Position numbers and translations under genes: made by a program. Under the pieces are notes generated by a model. It was not told the DNA's origin. It did no database searches and was given only the letters and a program-made list of their open reading frames with translations. From Fen-1258 sp964441505 (lineage in GTDB: Bacteria > Bacteroidota > Ignavibacteria > Ignavibacteriales > Melioribacteraceae): a DNA stretch of 64,000 bases. The stretch covers positions 62,001 to 126,000 of the forward strand of contig CAYTUV010000004.1 of the NCBI GenBank assembly GCA_964441505.1, written 5' to 3'. This document shows, one piece after another, positions 35,521 through 44,445 of the stretch. Position 1 is the stretch's first letter, and every line of letters begins with the position of its first letter.

Positions 35521-37959
35521 TTATTCAACTCCTTCATCTTCCGGTATTACGCGCGCGATGTCTGCGATGTCGTCGCCCTCGTTCAAGCGGATTAAGCGAA
35601 CGCCCTGTGTGTTTCTTCCCATCACGCGAAGCTCGTGGACTGCTTGACGAATCACCATTCCGCCGGTTGTGATAATAACAAGTTCATCAGCATCGTTTAC
35701 TTCTTTCATGGCAATTAATTTTCCGTTTCTGTCGGATGTTTTCACTGTGATAACGCCTTTGCCGCCGCGCTTGGTTATTCTGTAGTCATCTATCTCTGAA
35801 CGTTTGCCGAATCCTTTTTCCGTAACAACCATCAATGTTGTTGCATTGCGAATTACAAGCATTCCAATCACAACATCTTTCTTGCCAAGTCTAATGCCGC
35901 GCACGCCGGTTGCGGTACGGCCCATATCTCGAACATCTTTTTCGTTGAAACGGATTGCCATTCCGTCTCTTGTACCAATGACGATATCATTCTTCCCTTC
36001 GCTCAACTTCGCTTCAATTAAACGGTCGTTGCCGCTGAGATTAATTGCAATGATTCCGCCTTTGCGAATATTTGAATAAGCCGAAAGAACTGTTTTCTTA
36101 ACTGTTCCTTTCTCGGTGGCCATTACAATATATTTGTCATCGGTAAATTCTTTTACGGAAACAAATGCAGTGATCTTCTCTTCTTTATCTTTTTCGATAA
36201 GATTGAGAATAGATCTTCCCTTTGTAGCGCGTCCGCCTTCCGGAATTTCGTGAACCTTCAGCCAGTAACATTTTCCGCGGTCCGTGAAGAACATAATGTA
36301 ATGATGCGTTGACGCAACAAACATATGTTCAATGAAATCTTCCTCGCGTGTACCGGCGCCGGTAACACCTTTGCCGCCGCGTCCCTGTCTGCGGTAACCG
36401 CTTACAGGAAACCGTTTAATGAATCCCGCGTGAGATATCGTTACAACAACATCTTCTTCGGCAATGATATCTTCCAGCTTGAATTCTTTTAGCTGCATTT
36501 CAATTTTTGTTCTTCGCTCATCGGCATATCTTTCTCTCAATGCAAGAAGTTCGTCTCTAATGATTGACCATCTTCTCTTTTCGTTTGTTAGAATACCTTT
36601 TAATTTTTCGATGAACTTAAGAACCTCTTTATACTCGTCTTCTATTTTCTGTCGCTCAAGTCCGGTTAGGCGCTGCAATCTCATATCAAGAATTGCTTTT
36701 GCCTGAATTTCGGAGAGCTTGAACTTTTTCATCAAATTACTTTTTGCAGTTTCCGTGTCTCTCGATTTTTTTATCGTCTGGATTACCGCATCGATATTAT
36801 CGAGCGCAATGATGTATCCTTCCAAAATGTGTGCTCGTCTTTCGGTGGCATCAAGATCAAACTGTGTGCGTTTGATTAGCACGTCCATTCTGTGGTCCAA
36901 GAAGTACTGCATCATCTGCTGAAGAGTTAGTACTTTTGGCTGGCCGTGTACGAGAGCAAGCATTATAACACCGAATGTTACCTGCATCTGTGTGTGCTTG
37001 AAAAGTTGGTTGAGAGTAACCGCCGGCTGACCGTCTCGTTTCATTTCAATCACTACGCGCATGCCGTCGCGGTCAGATTCATCGCGTATGTTTGAAATGC
37101 CTTCGATTTTCCCTTCTCGAACAAGGTCGGCAATTTTTTCAATCAGCGATGCTTTGTTTACCTGATACGGAATTTCCGTTATGATAATATTTTCCCGGTC
37201 GTTCTTCAGCGTTTCTATATTTGCTTTCGCGCGGATAACGATTCTTCCGCGGCCGGTCAGTAACGCTTCTCTAACTCCATCGTAGCCATAGATAATTCCG
37301 CCCGTTGGAAAATCCGGCGCTTTGACAATCTTAATTAATTCTTCCGGAGTTGTTTTCGGTTTATCAATTATCGCAACAAGTCCGTCTATAATTTCACCGA
37401 GGTTGTGCGGAGGAATATTTGTAGCCATACCAACAGCTATACCGCTTGCACCGTTGATCAATAAGTTTGGCAAATATGACGGAAGAACAGTCGGCTCCTG
37501 CAGTGATTCATCAAAGTTTGGAACAAAACTAACTGTATTCTTATCAAGGTCGCGCAGCATCTCGTCTGCAATTCTTGCAAGACGTGCTTCAGTATAACGC
37601 ATTGCCGCCGGTGAGTCGCCGTCAACGGAACCAAAGTTTCCCTGTCCGTCAACAAGAGGATAGCGCAGAGAAAAATCTTGCACCATTCGCACCATTGAAT
37701 CATAAACGGCTGTATCACCGTGCGGGTGATACTTACCAAGCACTTCACCCACGATACGAGCGGACTTTTTATACGGTTTATTGTGAGGAACTCCAAGTTC
37801 GTGCATACCGAATAGAACACGGCGGTGAACAGGTTTTAATCCGTCTCTTACATCGGGCAATGCGCGCGCAACAATTACGCTCATCGCGTAATCGATGTAA
37901 GATGATTTCATTTCTTCTTCAAGTGAAACGGGTACTACTTTTTCGAAAATGGTTGTCAT
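35521..37959 (-). CDS. gyrA: DNA gyrase subunit A
   Basis: The 812-residue subunit cuts and rejoins DNA to introduce negative supercoils. The catalytic Tyr122 lies in AAMRYTEARLARIA. The quinolone region reads KYHPHGDTAVYDS, with Thr83 and Asp87 by E. coli numbering. The C-terminal beta-pinwheel contains a GyrA-box-like YRRQGRGGKGVTG, which supports gyrase rather than topoisomerase IV. The first 18 codons are repeated at 38662-38716, upstream of mntA. gyrA lies in the dnaA-dnaN-recF-gyrB neighbourhood but is separated from gyrB by an MgtE-like gene and the mntA-hepT pair. Confidence 0.96.
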   Translation of the reverse strand: MTTIFEKVVPVSLEEEMKSSYIDYAMSVIVARALPDVRDGLKPVHRRVLFGMHELGVPHNKPYKKSARIVGEVLGKYHPHGDTAVYDSMVRMVQDFSLRYPLVDGQGNFGSVDGDSPAAMRYTEARLARIADEMLRDLDKNTVSFVPNFDESLQEPTVLPSYLPNLLINGASGIAVGMATNIPPHNLGEIIDGLVAIIDKPKTTPEELIKIVKAPDFPTGGIIYGYDGVREALLTGRGRIVIRAKANIETLKNDRENIIITEIPYQVNKASLIEKIADLVREGKIEGISNIRDESDRDGMRVVIEMKRDGQPAVTLNQLFKHTQMQVTFGVIMLALVHGQPKVLTLQQMMQYFLDHRMDVLIKRTQFDLDATERRAHILEGYIIALDNIDAVIQTIKKSRDTETAKSNLMKKFKLSEIQAKAILDMRLQRLTGLERQKIEDEYKEVLKFIEKLKGILTNEKRRWSIIRDELLALRERYADERRTKIEMQLKEFKLEDIIAEEDVVVTISHAGFIKRFPVSGYRRQGRGGKGVTGAGTREEDFIEHMFVASTHHYIMFFTDRGKCYWLKVHEIPEGGRATKGRSILNLIEKDKEEKITAFVSVKEFTDDKYIVMATEKGTVKKTVLSAYSNIRKGGIIAINLSGNDRLIEAKLSEGKNDIVIGTRDGMAIRFNEKDVRDMGRTATGVRGIRLGKKDVVIGMLVIRNATTLMVVTEKGFGKRSEIDDYRITKRGGKGVITVKTSDRNGKLIAMKEVNDADELVIITTGGMVIRQAVHELRVMGRNTQGVRLIRLNEGDDIADIARVIPEDEGVE
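37905..37959 (-). repeat. Direct repeat, copy 1: 5' end of intact gyrA
   Basis: These 55 bp are the start codon and first 18 codons of gyrA. They match 38662-38716 at 52 of 55 positions without gaps (offset 757 bp). Similarity ends at the start codon on the upstream side. Confidence 0.92.
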
Positions 37960-37987
37960 GTTTTACTTCTGATTTAGGATTTAAGGA

Positions 37988-38377
37988 TTACGTTTTAGTT
38001 TTATTAATCTTGTTTTCGATGTCAGTCAAAATTTTTTTTACAGCACTTTCTAAAAGCGGGATATGGTTCTCACATATCTTAAAAATTTCTTCCGCGTCAA
38101 TATCGAAATAGTGATGAGATATTTTGTCTCTGAAATTAATAGCACCTTTCCAATCAACCTTGGAATACTTGTTTAATATTTCCGGAAAATCTTTCGATAC
38201 CTTTTTAATAACTTCGCCTATCGCTTGAAGACGCATTGATATTGCGTCAAGTTTGTCAAATGTATCCTGGTTCATTAAAAAGTCTTCCGGTTTATTAATT
38301 TTATCGAAGCTCCCGTTAATCTTTTTAATGGCTTCATCAACATCAAGAAGTTTTTTATAAAGCAGTTCGTTAGACAT
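37988..38377 (-). CDS. hepT: HEPN-domain toxin HepT (DUF86)
   Basis: The 129-residue helical protein has the HepT motif RX4HXY, seen as Arg83-DKIS-His88-His89-Tyr90 (NFRDKISHHYFD). HepT toxins are HEPN ribonucleases; MntA neutralises them by adding AMP to the tyrosine of this motif. It overlaps mntA by 8 bp and ends 28 bp before gyrA. It is the second gene of a module lodged at the gyrA 5' end. Confidence 0.87.
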   Translation of the reverse strand: MSNELLYKKLLDVDEAIKKINGSFDKINKPEDFLMNQDTFDKLDAISMRLQAIGEVIKKVSKDFPEILNKYSKVDWKGAINFRDKISHHYFDIDAEEIFKICENHIPLLESAVKKILTDIENKINKTKT

Positions 38378-38663
38378 ATATAGCCTCTTTTTCCAACTCC
38401 TCTAAAAATCTTTTTCTTATGTTTGAGTGTTTTCTTACAACATCAACTTTCCGATTGAATTGCTGTTCAAGATATTCTATCAGCTCGCACCTTTTAAAGA
38501 AGTCCGGCGACATCTCAACAAAAAAATCAATATCACTCTTTTCAGTTTCTTCTCCGCGTGCGTATGAACCGAAAAGTGAAATCTTTGTAATCCCATATTT
38601 CTCCCGTAGGAAATCTTTTCTTTGTTTGAGAAATTCTATTATGTAGTCTTTGTCGATCTTCAT
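38370..38663 (-). CDS. mntA: MntA-type nucleotidyltransferase antitoxin
   Basis: The 97-residue protein has the minimal nucleotidyltransferase signature GSX10DXD: ISLFGSYARGEETEKSDIDF, with Gly32-Ser33 and Asp44/Asp46. MntA AMPylates and inactivates its partner HepT. Its ATG overlaps the stop of an 18-codon displaced gyrA fragment (ATGA), so translation may be coupled to that mini-frame. The remaining sequence (ELIEYLEQQFNRKVDVV) is typical of the family. Confidence 0.88.
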   Translation of the reverse strand: MKIDKDYIIEFLKQRKDFLREKYGITKISLFGSYARGEETEKSDIDFFVEMSPDFFKRCELIEYLEQQFNRKVDVVRKHSNIRKRFLEELEKEAIYV

Positions 38664-38716
38664 TTCATTTCTTCTTCAAGTGGAACGGGTACTACTTTTT
38701 CAAAAATGGTTGTTAT
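38662..38716 (-). repeat. Direct repeat, copy 2: displaced gyrA 5' fragment
   Basis: Read on the minus strand this is gyrA codons 1-18 with the start changed to ATA (38714-38716), one silent change, and Ser to Pro at codon 12. It then ends MK-stop, with the TGA overlapping the mntA ATG. Only three of 55 bases differ from gyrA itself, so the duplication looks recent or has been kept similar. Confidence 0.92.
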
Positions 38717-38748
38717 CAGTATTATGTCTGTTTTTATTTATTAAATTT

Positions 38749-38795
38749 TTTCTTGCTCTTGCCCTTAATCTTGTTCTTGCTCTTGCTCTTTTAAA
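38749..38795. repeat. CTTGCT-type short tandem repeat left of the MgtE-like gene
   Basis: An imperfect hexamer repeat (CTTGCT, CTTGCC, CTTGTT, CTTGCT) precedes a segment reading GATTAAGATTAAGAAC. The same words recur on the other side of the MgtE-like gene at 39836-39900, where CTTGCTCTTG and its complement form a hairpin with arms of about 13 bp. No coding capacity is seen. Confidence 0.6.
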
Positions 38796-38830
38796 ACTGT
38801 GATTAAGATTAAGAACCACTTCTGAAATTA

Positions 38831-39835
38831 TCACAATAATATTTTTGCCAAACCAAAGTAAAAGAGTATCGTACAAATATCTGTCAACGCTAAAGTAATT
38901 GGTCCTGCCGCAATTTTGGGATCGAGCTCCAGCTTGTGCAAAAGAGCAGGCACACTCAATCCCCAGACAGACGCAATTAACTGAACCAGTATTACGCTTA
39001 AACCAATTACAAGTGCTACTGCAATCTCACCTTTCCATAAAACAACCACCAAGGAAACAATTGCGGCACAACTTAAACCGAGAAGCAATGCCGTCTGTGT
39101 TTCCCGTAAAAAACTTTTTAGATACCACTTCAACGATGGTTGTGAAGAATGCAATGCTTGTATCGTTACTGTCATCGATTGAATGCTTACGCTTTCACCG
39201 AGTCCCAGAACCAAAGTAAAAAAGAACACTATAATTAAACTCTCAGCCAGAGTTGTTTCGAACATTCCCGTTAATAATGCACAGATTGTTCCACTTGTAA
39301 CGGTAGCAAAAAGCCACGGTAATCTTATACGCCATGCTTTTAACGGCGAAGCATTTTTTACTTCGCTTATTCGAAAACCGATTGTCTCAAAGATTGAATC
39401 GTAATTCTGTGTTTCAATCTCATCTTCTTCGTCAGAGTCTTTCTCTTCAAGCAGTTCATCAGTAAAAAGATTTACATCTACAATGCCGATAATTTTTCTT
39501 TCCGCATCAACAACAGGGAATGCGAGAAATTTATAAGTAGCAAAGAATTCTAGCGCGTCATACACAGTAGAAGTACCCGGCAGCGCTGCGACTCGCTTAA
39601 CCATTATCTCTTCCAACTTCTGTTCTGCTTTACCAACCAACAATCTTCTCGTCGGCAATACTCCTACAAGTTTTTTCTCTTCATCAACAACGTAAAAATA
39701 TACTATCCTTTCGCCAACACCTTCTTCTCTAATCTTCTTCAGCGTTTCGTCAACTGTAAGGTTTTTATCCAGCGCGGTAAAATCTTTCCGCGCATGTTCC
39801 ATTACCGGTTGATGATATGTGTGTTTTTCTGGCAT
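38831..39835 (-). CDS. CBS-domain protein with MgtE-like membrane domain (divalent cation transporter)
   Basis: The 334-residue protein has a pair of CBS domains (about 25-135: IREEGVGERIVYFYVVDEE, YDALEFFATYKFLAFPVVD) and then five predicted membrane spans similar to the MgtE channel domain (LGLGESVSIQSMTVTIQAL, GLSCAAIVSLVV, GPITLALTDICTILFYFGL). The N-terminal MgtE_N superhelix found in full-length MgtE is missing, so it is a shortened variant. It probably moves magnesium or another divalent cation. The CTTGCT repeats flank it on both sides. Confidence 0.82.
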   Translation of the reverse strand: MPEKHTYHQPVMEHARKDFTALDKNLTVDETLKKIREEGVGERIVYFYVVDEEKKLVGVLPTRRLLVGKAEQKLEEIMVKRVAALPGTSTVYDALEFFATYKFLAFPVVDAERKIIGIVDVNLFTDELLEEKDSDEEDEIETQNYDSIFETIGFRISEVKNASPLKAWRIRLPWLFATVTSGTICALLTGMFETTLAESLIIVFFFTLVLGLGESVSIQSMTVTIQALHSSQPSLKWYLKSFLRETQTALLLGLSCAAIVSLVVVLWKGEIAVALVIGLSVILVQLIASVWGLSVPALLHKLELDPKIAAGPITLALTDICTILFYFGLAKILL

Positions 39836-39900
39836 TCTTGCTCTTGTTCATGCTCTTGCAAGAAAAGATTAAGAATAAGATCACGAGCAAGAGCAAGGTT
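39836..39900. repeat. CTTGCT-type repeat/hairpin between gyrB and the MgtE-like gene
   Basis: TCTTGCTCTTGTTC near 39836 can pair with GAGCAAGAGCAAG near 39885 (12 of 13 bases). The loop contains GATTAAGAATAAGATC. It shares its words with 38749-38795 and may act as a transcription attenuator, or simply be a dispersed low-complexity repeat. Confidence 0.55.
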
Positions 39901-39905
39901 TTGAA

Positions 39906-41903
39906 TTATATATCCAGTTTTGCGTACTTAGCGTGTTTCTCAATAAACGCACGGCGCGGTTCAACAGCATCGCCCATGAGCGTTTCAAAAATTTTATCTG
40001 CCGCTGCAGCACTTTCTACGTTTACCTGCAACACGGTTCGTGTTTCCGGATTCATTGTGGTTGACCACAACTGTTCTGGATTCATCTCGCCCAAACCTTT
40101 GTAACGTGAAATCACAATACCTTTAACTTGCAGTTCGCCGCTTTCTGTTTCTTCAATTTCTTCAACAGTTACTATTTTTTCTTCTTTACCTGCTCTAAAA
40201 CGTTTTAAAATTTTATCTCTCTCCTCTTCGTCAAAAGCGTAGTGTTCTTCTTTTCCTTTTTTGATTTTATAAAGCGGCGGCTGGGCAATGTAAACTTTTC
40301 CAGAGGTGATCAAATCTTTCATGTGGCGGTAAAGAAATGTTAGAAGCAATGTTCTAATGTGACTTCCGTCCACATCGGCATCAGTCATCAAAATTATTTT
40401 TCCGTAACGGGCTTTTTCATGATCGAACTCCTCGCCTATTCCAGCACCGATTGCAGAAACCATTGCCTGTATTTCTATGTTCTCAAGAATCTTGTTAATC
40501 TTTGCCTTCTCAACATTTAAAATTTTTCCTTTTATCGGAAGGATTGCCTGAAATCTTCTATCACGTCCCATCTTTGCCGAACCACCCGCGGAATCACCTT
40601 CGACTATATAAATTTCGCAGTGTTCCGGATCGTTGATAGAACAATCGGCAAGTTTGCCCGGCAGGTGCATTGTATCGAGTGCGTTCTTTCTGCGTACAAG
40701 TTCACGCGCTTTACGGGCAGCCTCGCGAGCTTCCGCCGCACGCATACATTTGTCAATTATTTTTTTTGCTATGGAAGGATTTTCTTCGAGATATTCCGAA
40801 AGTTTTTCTCCGACAAGCATTTCAACGGCAGATTTAACTTCTCCGTTGCCGAGTTTTGTTTTTGTTTGTCCTTCGAATTGCGGTTCCATTACTTTAATTG
40901 ATATTACCGCGGTCAACCCTTCTTTAAAATCGTCTCCGGTTAATGAAATTTTGCTATTGTCCTTAATGAGACCGTTTTTATATGCGTAATTATTAAATGT
41001 TCTTGTAAGAGCTGTTCTAAAACCAACAAGATGCGTTCCACCTTCTATCGTGTTTATATTGTTTACATATGAGTGAACATTCTCTGAATACGATTCGCTG
41101 TACTCAAAGGCGATTTCAACCGGAGTATTGTCTTTTTCTCCTTCAATATAAACCGGCTTGTGAATAGGTGAGCGGTTTTCATCAAGATATTTTACAAAGT
41201 CTATTAAACCGCCTTTAAATTTGAAAACTTCTTCCTGATTGTCGGATTCGTCTTTAAGTGTCATTGTAACTTCTTTATTGAGATAAGCGAGCTCTCTCAA
41301 TCTTTCGGCAACGGTATCGAAGTGAAATTTTGTTGTCTTGAATATTTCTTTATCCGGCATGAATGTAATTTTAGTACCGGTGTTTTCGCTCTTATATGTT
41401 CCGGTTTGTTTAACAGCACTTTTGGGAACGCCCCTTTTATATTCTTGAGTATAAATTTTTCCGTCCCGCTTTACTTCAACTATCAACCACTCTGAAAGCG
41501 CATTGACAACAGAAACACCAACACCATGCAGACCGCCTGATACTTTGTAAGAATTTTTATCGAACTTGCCGCCGGCATGAAGAACCGTCATAACAACTTC
41601 AAGTGCAGATTTTTTTTCTTCAGCATGCATATCAACCGGAATGCCCCGGCCGCGATCTTCAACTGTTACGCTCTGATCTTTGTGAATTATTACAACAACA
41701 CGGTCGTTGTAGCCTGCAAGTGCTTCATCGATACTGTTATCAACAACTTCATTAATAAGGTGATGAAGTCCTCGTGCACCGATATCTCCAATATACATTG
41801 CGGGACGTTTTCGTACAGCTTCAAGTCCTTTTAATACGTTAATACTTTTCGCATTGTATTCTTCGTGCGAATTACCGTTTGTCATTTCTTTTTCTTTCGT
41901 CAT
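39906..41903 (-). CDS. gyrB: DNA gyrase subunit B
   Basis: The 665-residue subunit supplies gyrase with ATP hydrolysis and the metal-binding TOPRIM domain. Visible motifs are the GHKL ATP site (INEVVDNSIDEALAGYNDRV, GGLHGVGVSVVNALSEW), TOPRIM IVEGDSAGGSAKMGRDR and LMTDADVDGSHIRTLLLTF, and C-terminal SRYKGLGEMNPEQLWSTTM. The length suits the short GyrB form that lacks the enterobacterial insertion. It follows recF and the DUF721 gene, the classic order near a bacterial origin. Confidence 0.96.
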   Translation of the reverse strand: MTKEKEMTNGNSHEEYNAKSINVLKGLEAVRKRPAMYIGDIGARGLHHLINEVVDNSIDEALAGYNDRVVVIIHKDQSVTVEDRGRGIPVDMHAEEKKSALEVVMTVLHAGGKFDKNSYKVSGGLHGVGVSVVNALSEWLIVEVKRDGKIYTQEYKRGVPKSAVKQTGTYKSENTGTKITFMPDKEIFKTTKFHFDTVAERLRELAYLNKEVTMTLKDESDNQEEVFKFKGGLIDFVKYLDENRSPIHKPVYIEGEKDNTPVEIAFEYSESYSENVHSYVNNINTIEGGTHLVGFRTALTRTFNNYAYKNGLIKDNSKISLTGDDFKEGLTAVISIKVMEPQFEGQTKTKLGNGEVKSAVEMLVGEKLSEYLEENPSIAKKIIDKCMRAAEAREAARKARELVRRKNALDTMHLPGKLADCSINDPEHCEIYIVEGDSAGGSAKMGRDRRFQAILPIKGKILNVEKAKINKILENIEIQAMVSAIGAGIGEEFDHEKARYGKIILMTDADVDGSHIRTLLLTFLYRHMKDLITSGKVYIAQPPLYKIKKGKEEHYAFDEEERDKILKRFRAGKEEKIVTVEEIEETESGELQVKGIVISRYKGLGEMNPEQLWSTTMNPETRTVLQVNVESAAAADKIFETLMGDAVEPRRAFIEKHAKYAKLDI

Positions 41904-41923
41904 AGTTTATCTGTATTCCTTCT

Positions 41924-42223
41924 CTACAAAAATCTAATTGATTTAATTACTTGTTGGTTGAAATGCTTATTGATTTTATCTACTATTAAATTTTTATTAA
42001 AGTTGAGTTCGCTTTTCCAGACAGAGTTTTCTACGCGCAAAAACAAGACCTGCTTTTCAACTTTTACGGCTTGCGCAATCAATTTTAGTTCGGGAAAGAT
42101 ATTTCCAAATCCCTCAACGATGTTATAATTTTTCAATGACTCGCGCAGGTTAGAAAATTCACCTTCGCTATTCAAGACATCGTCTATTGTTCTAAAACTG
42201 CTATGCGTATGCTGCTTTACCAT
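41924..42223 (-). CDS. DUF721 (DciA-like) protein
   Basis: This 99-residue protein matches the DUF721/DciA family: NYNIVEGFGNIFPELKLIAQ, VEKQVLFLRVENSVWKSEL, INKHFNQQVIKSIRFL. DciA proteins load replicative helicase in bacteria lacking DnaC/DnaI. The gene overlaps the end of recF by 23 bp and lies just before gyrB, as in many genomes. Confidence 0.82.
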   Translation of the reverse strand: MVKQHTHSSFRTIDDVLNSEGEFSNLRESLKNYNIVEGFGNIFPELKLIAQAVKVEKQVLFLRVENSVWKSELNFNKNLIVDKINKHFNQQVIKSIRFL

Positions 42224-43313
42224 TGTTAACTTTGATTAAAATGTTCTCTGCATTGATATTAAGAGCTTCTGTTTTCGTAAGATCCGTCATTGTAATAAAT
42301 GCTTGTCCAATTTTTGAAAGATATTCGCTAATCTTTCCGGCGCGGTAAGAATCAAGTTCGCCGAAAATATCGTCCATCAAAAAAATTGGTGTCTTTCCGA
42401 GTTTTTCTTTCATGAAAAAAAACTGACCGAACCGAAGAGCAATTTGAAAAGTCTTGTGTTGACCCTGCGAGCCGAAACGTTTTAATTCAAGTCCGTTAAT
42501 TGAAAAGATAAAATCATCCCTGTGGGGACCCACCAGATTCGTTCCGCGCCGTAATTCGTCTTCGCGCATTACATCCAGCTCTTGCCGGAATTTTTCCGAT
42601 ATTTTTTCCTCTTCCAATTCCGACAAAGAGCTATAGACAATCAATGGTTCTTCTGTGCTTTCGACCATGTTGTTGTAAGCTTCGATCACGTGTGAATTAA
42701 ATTCTTCAACAAAACGAATTCTATGTTTAATAATTTCTGCGCCTGTTATAATTAGTGCTTCAGTCCATGCGTCAAGCTGGCTGAATAAATTTACGTTTCT
42801 TGATTCTTTTATCTGTGACAAAAGAGATGAGCGTTGCCGCAGGGTTTTATTATACTCCAAAAGAATTTCAAGATATGTATGGCTGGCCTGAGAAATAACC
42901 GAATCAACGAATCGTCTGCGTTCTGCGGGCGCGCCCTGAGTAATTGCATGATCTGATTGAATCAAAGAGACAATTGGAAATTTTCCGATTATTGAAGACG
43001 AGTTTAAAACTTGCTTCTCATCCAGGAAAAAATTTTTTTTATTTTTAGATGAATCAAAAAATATTCTTGTTTGATTTTGGGTCAAGTCGTAAAAACTCCC
43101 TTTCGCATCAAAATATTGTTCGCCAAACATTACAACATCGTTCTCGCTGGCGAGATTTAAATTTTTTGTAGTGCACAAATAATAAATTGCCTCTAAGATG
43201 GATGTTTTACCGTGCCCATTTCCGCCTACTATCAAATTCAGTTTGTCGGAAAAATTCAGCGATGTGTTTTTATGCAGCCTGAAGTTTTGCAATTCGATTT
43301 GTTTAAGAACCAT
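42201..43313 (-). CDS. recF: DNA replication and repair protein RecF
   Basis: The 370-residue SMC-like ATPase helps load RecA at gaps. It has Walker A in LIVGGNGHGKTSILEAIYYL, ALRFGQFFFMKEKLG, and the D-loop/Walker B region IFLMDDIFGELDSYRAGK; the signature region is RFGSQGQHKTFQ. It starts 1 nt after the dnaN stop and overlaps the DUF721 gene. Confidence 0.95.
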   Translation of the reverse strand: MVLKQIELQNFRLHKNTSLNFSDKLNLIVGGNGHGKTSILEAIYYLCTTKNLNLASENDVVMFGEQYFDAKGSFYDLTQNQTRIFFDSSKNKKNFFLDEKQVLNSSSIIGKFPIVSLIQSDHAITQGAPAERRRFVDSVISQASHTYLEILLEYNKTLRQRSSLLSQIKESRNVNLFSQLDAWTEALIITGAEIIKHRIRFVEEFNSHVIEAYNNMVESTEEPLIVYSSLSELEEEKISEKFRQELDVMREDELRRGTNLVGPHRDDFIFSINGLELKRFGSQGQHKTFQIALRFGQFFFMKEKLGKTPIFLMDDIFGELDSYRAGKISEYLSKIGQAFITMTDLTKTEALNINAENILIKVNNGKAAYA

Positions 43314-43314
43314 C

Positions 43315-44445
43315 TTAAGTATTCAAACGAACCGGCATCAACAGCATCATTAAATCTAGATTCTCTTTTTTCTGAACCGGCTCAATTACTACCGCTTTTG
43401 TCGGTGAGTGAAGTTTAAAAATAATATCTTCTTCTGTATTCAAATGACTTAACACATCATTGACATATGCAGAGTTAAAACCAATTTCTAAATCGTCTCC
43501 TTGGTATTCACAAACAACTTTTTCCTCACCGGAAGCACCTATATCAAGATCTTCGGCAGATATTTCCAGTGCATCTTTTTTGATAGAAAATTTAACCCGC
43601 CGTGTACTCGATGTGGAGAACAGCATCATTCTCTTGATTGAGTCGTGAATTTCTTTTGTATTAACCTTCATCTGAAATTCATTCTCGAGTGGAATAACGC
43701 TCGAATAATCGGGATACTTTTGAGCAATCAGTCGTGTAATTAATTCAATGTCATTTAGCTTGAACGATACATAGGTTTTCGTTAAATGTATTTTAACATC
43801 TTTCTCATCTAAAATTTTTGATAGAACTGAAACAGCTCTTTCCGGAACAACATACTGCTGATTGAAAGCAGCTTTAATATTTTTCTTCAACATATTTACA
43901 AGTCTGTGTCCGTCTGTGGTAACAAGTCTTAATCCATCATCTGTAAATTCGAATAATGTTCCCATCATTGCCGGTCGCATTTCTTCTTTACTCATCGCGA
44001 ACGCACATTTATCAAATGCCTGGCGCAATTCTATTCCATTGATTAGGGTTTCATTTATCTCTTTTGCGTTTTTGTCTGATTCGACAGACGGAATCTCAGG
44101 AAATTCATCGGCATCGAGATAGCTGATTGTGTATTTACCCATGTCTGTTACGATGTTGATTTTTTTGTTGGCCATCAACTTAAAATGAATTGTTGTGTCT
44201 TTTAATGAGCGTACAATATCATTTAGTAAACGGGCTGGAACGACAATTTTAATATTTTCTTCGGCAACAATATTCAGAGAAGACTTCAAAGAAATTTCAA
44301 GATCTGTCGCATAAATTGTCAATTGTCCGTCTTTTACTTCGAAAAGAAAATTTTCGAGGATGGGCATTGGTGTGCGCGTTGGAACAGCAGGAATGATCTT
44401 GCTTAAAAGTTTTTCGAGTTCTTTACTGTTAATCTTGAATTCCAT
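43315..44445 (-). CDS. dnaN: DNA polymerase III beta sliding clamp
   Basis: The ATG at 44443-44445 is chosen because GGAGAAG lies upstream and the protein then begins MEFKINSKELEKLLSKII, giving the normal length of 376 residues. A longer in-frame opening to 44490 adds a non-homologous stretch. Typical clamp segments are TRTPMPILENFLFEV, LRLVTTDGHRLVNM and the C-terminal MLLMPVRLNT. It follows dnaA and precedes recF on the minus strand. Confidence 0.95.
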   Translation of the reverse strand: MEFKINSKELEKLLSKIIPAVPTRTPMPILENFLFEVKDGQLTIYATDLEISLKSSLNIVAEENIKIVVPARLLNDIVRSLKDTTIHFKLMANKKINIVTDMGKYTISYLDADEFPEIPSVESDKNAKEINETLINGIELRQAFDKCAFAMSKEEMRPAMMGTLFEFTDDGLRLVTTDGHRLVNMLKKNIKAAFNQQYVVPERAVSVLSKILDEKDVKIHLTKTYVSFKLNDIELITRLIAQKYPDYSSVIPLENEFQMKVNTKEIHDSIKRMMLFSTSSTRRVKFSIKKDALEISAEDLDIGASGEEKVVCEYQGDDLEIGFNSAYVNDVLSHLNTEEDIIFKLHSPTKAVVIEPVQKKENLDLMMLLMPVRLNT

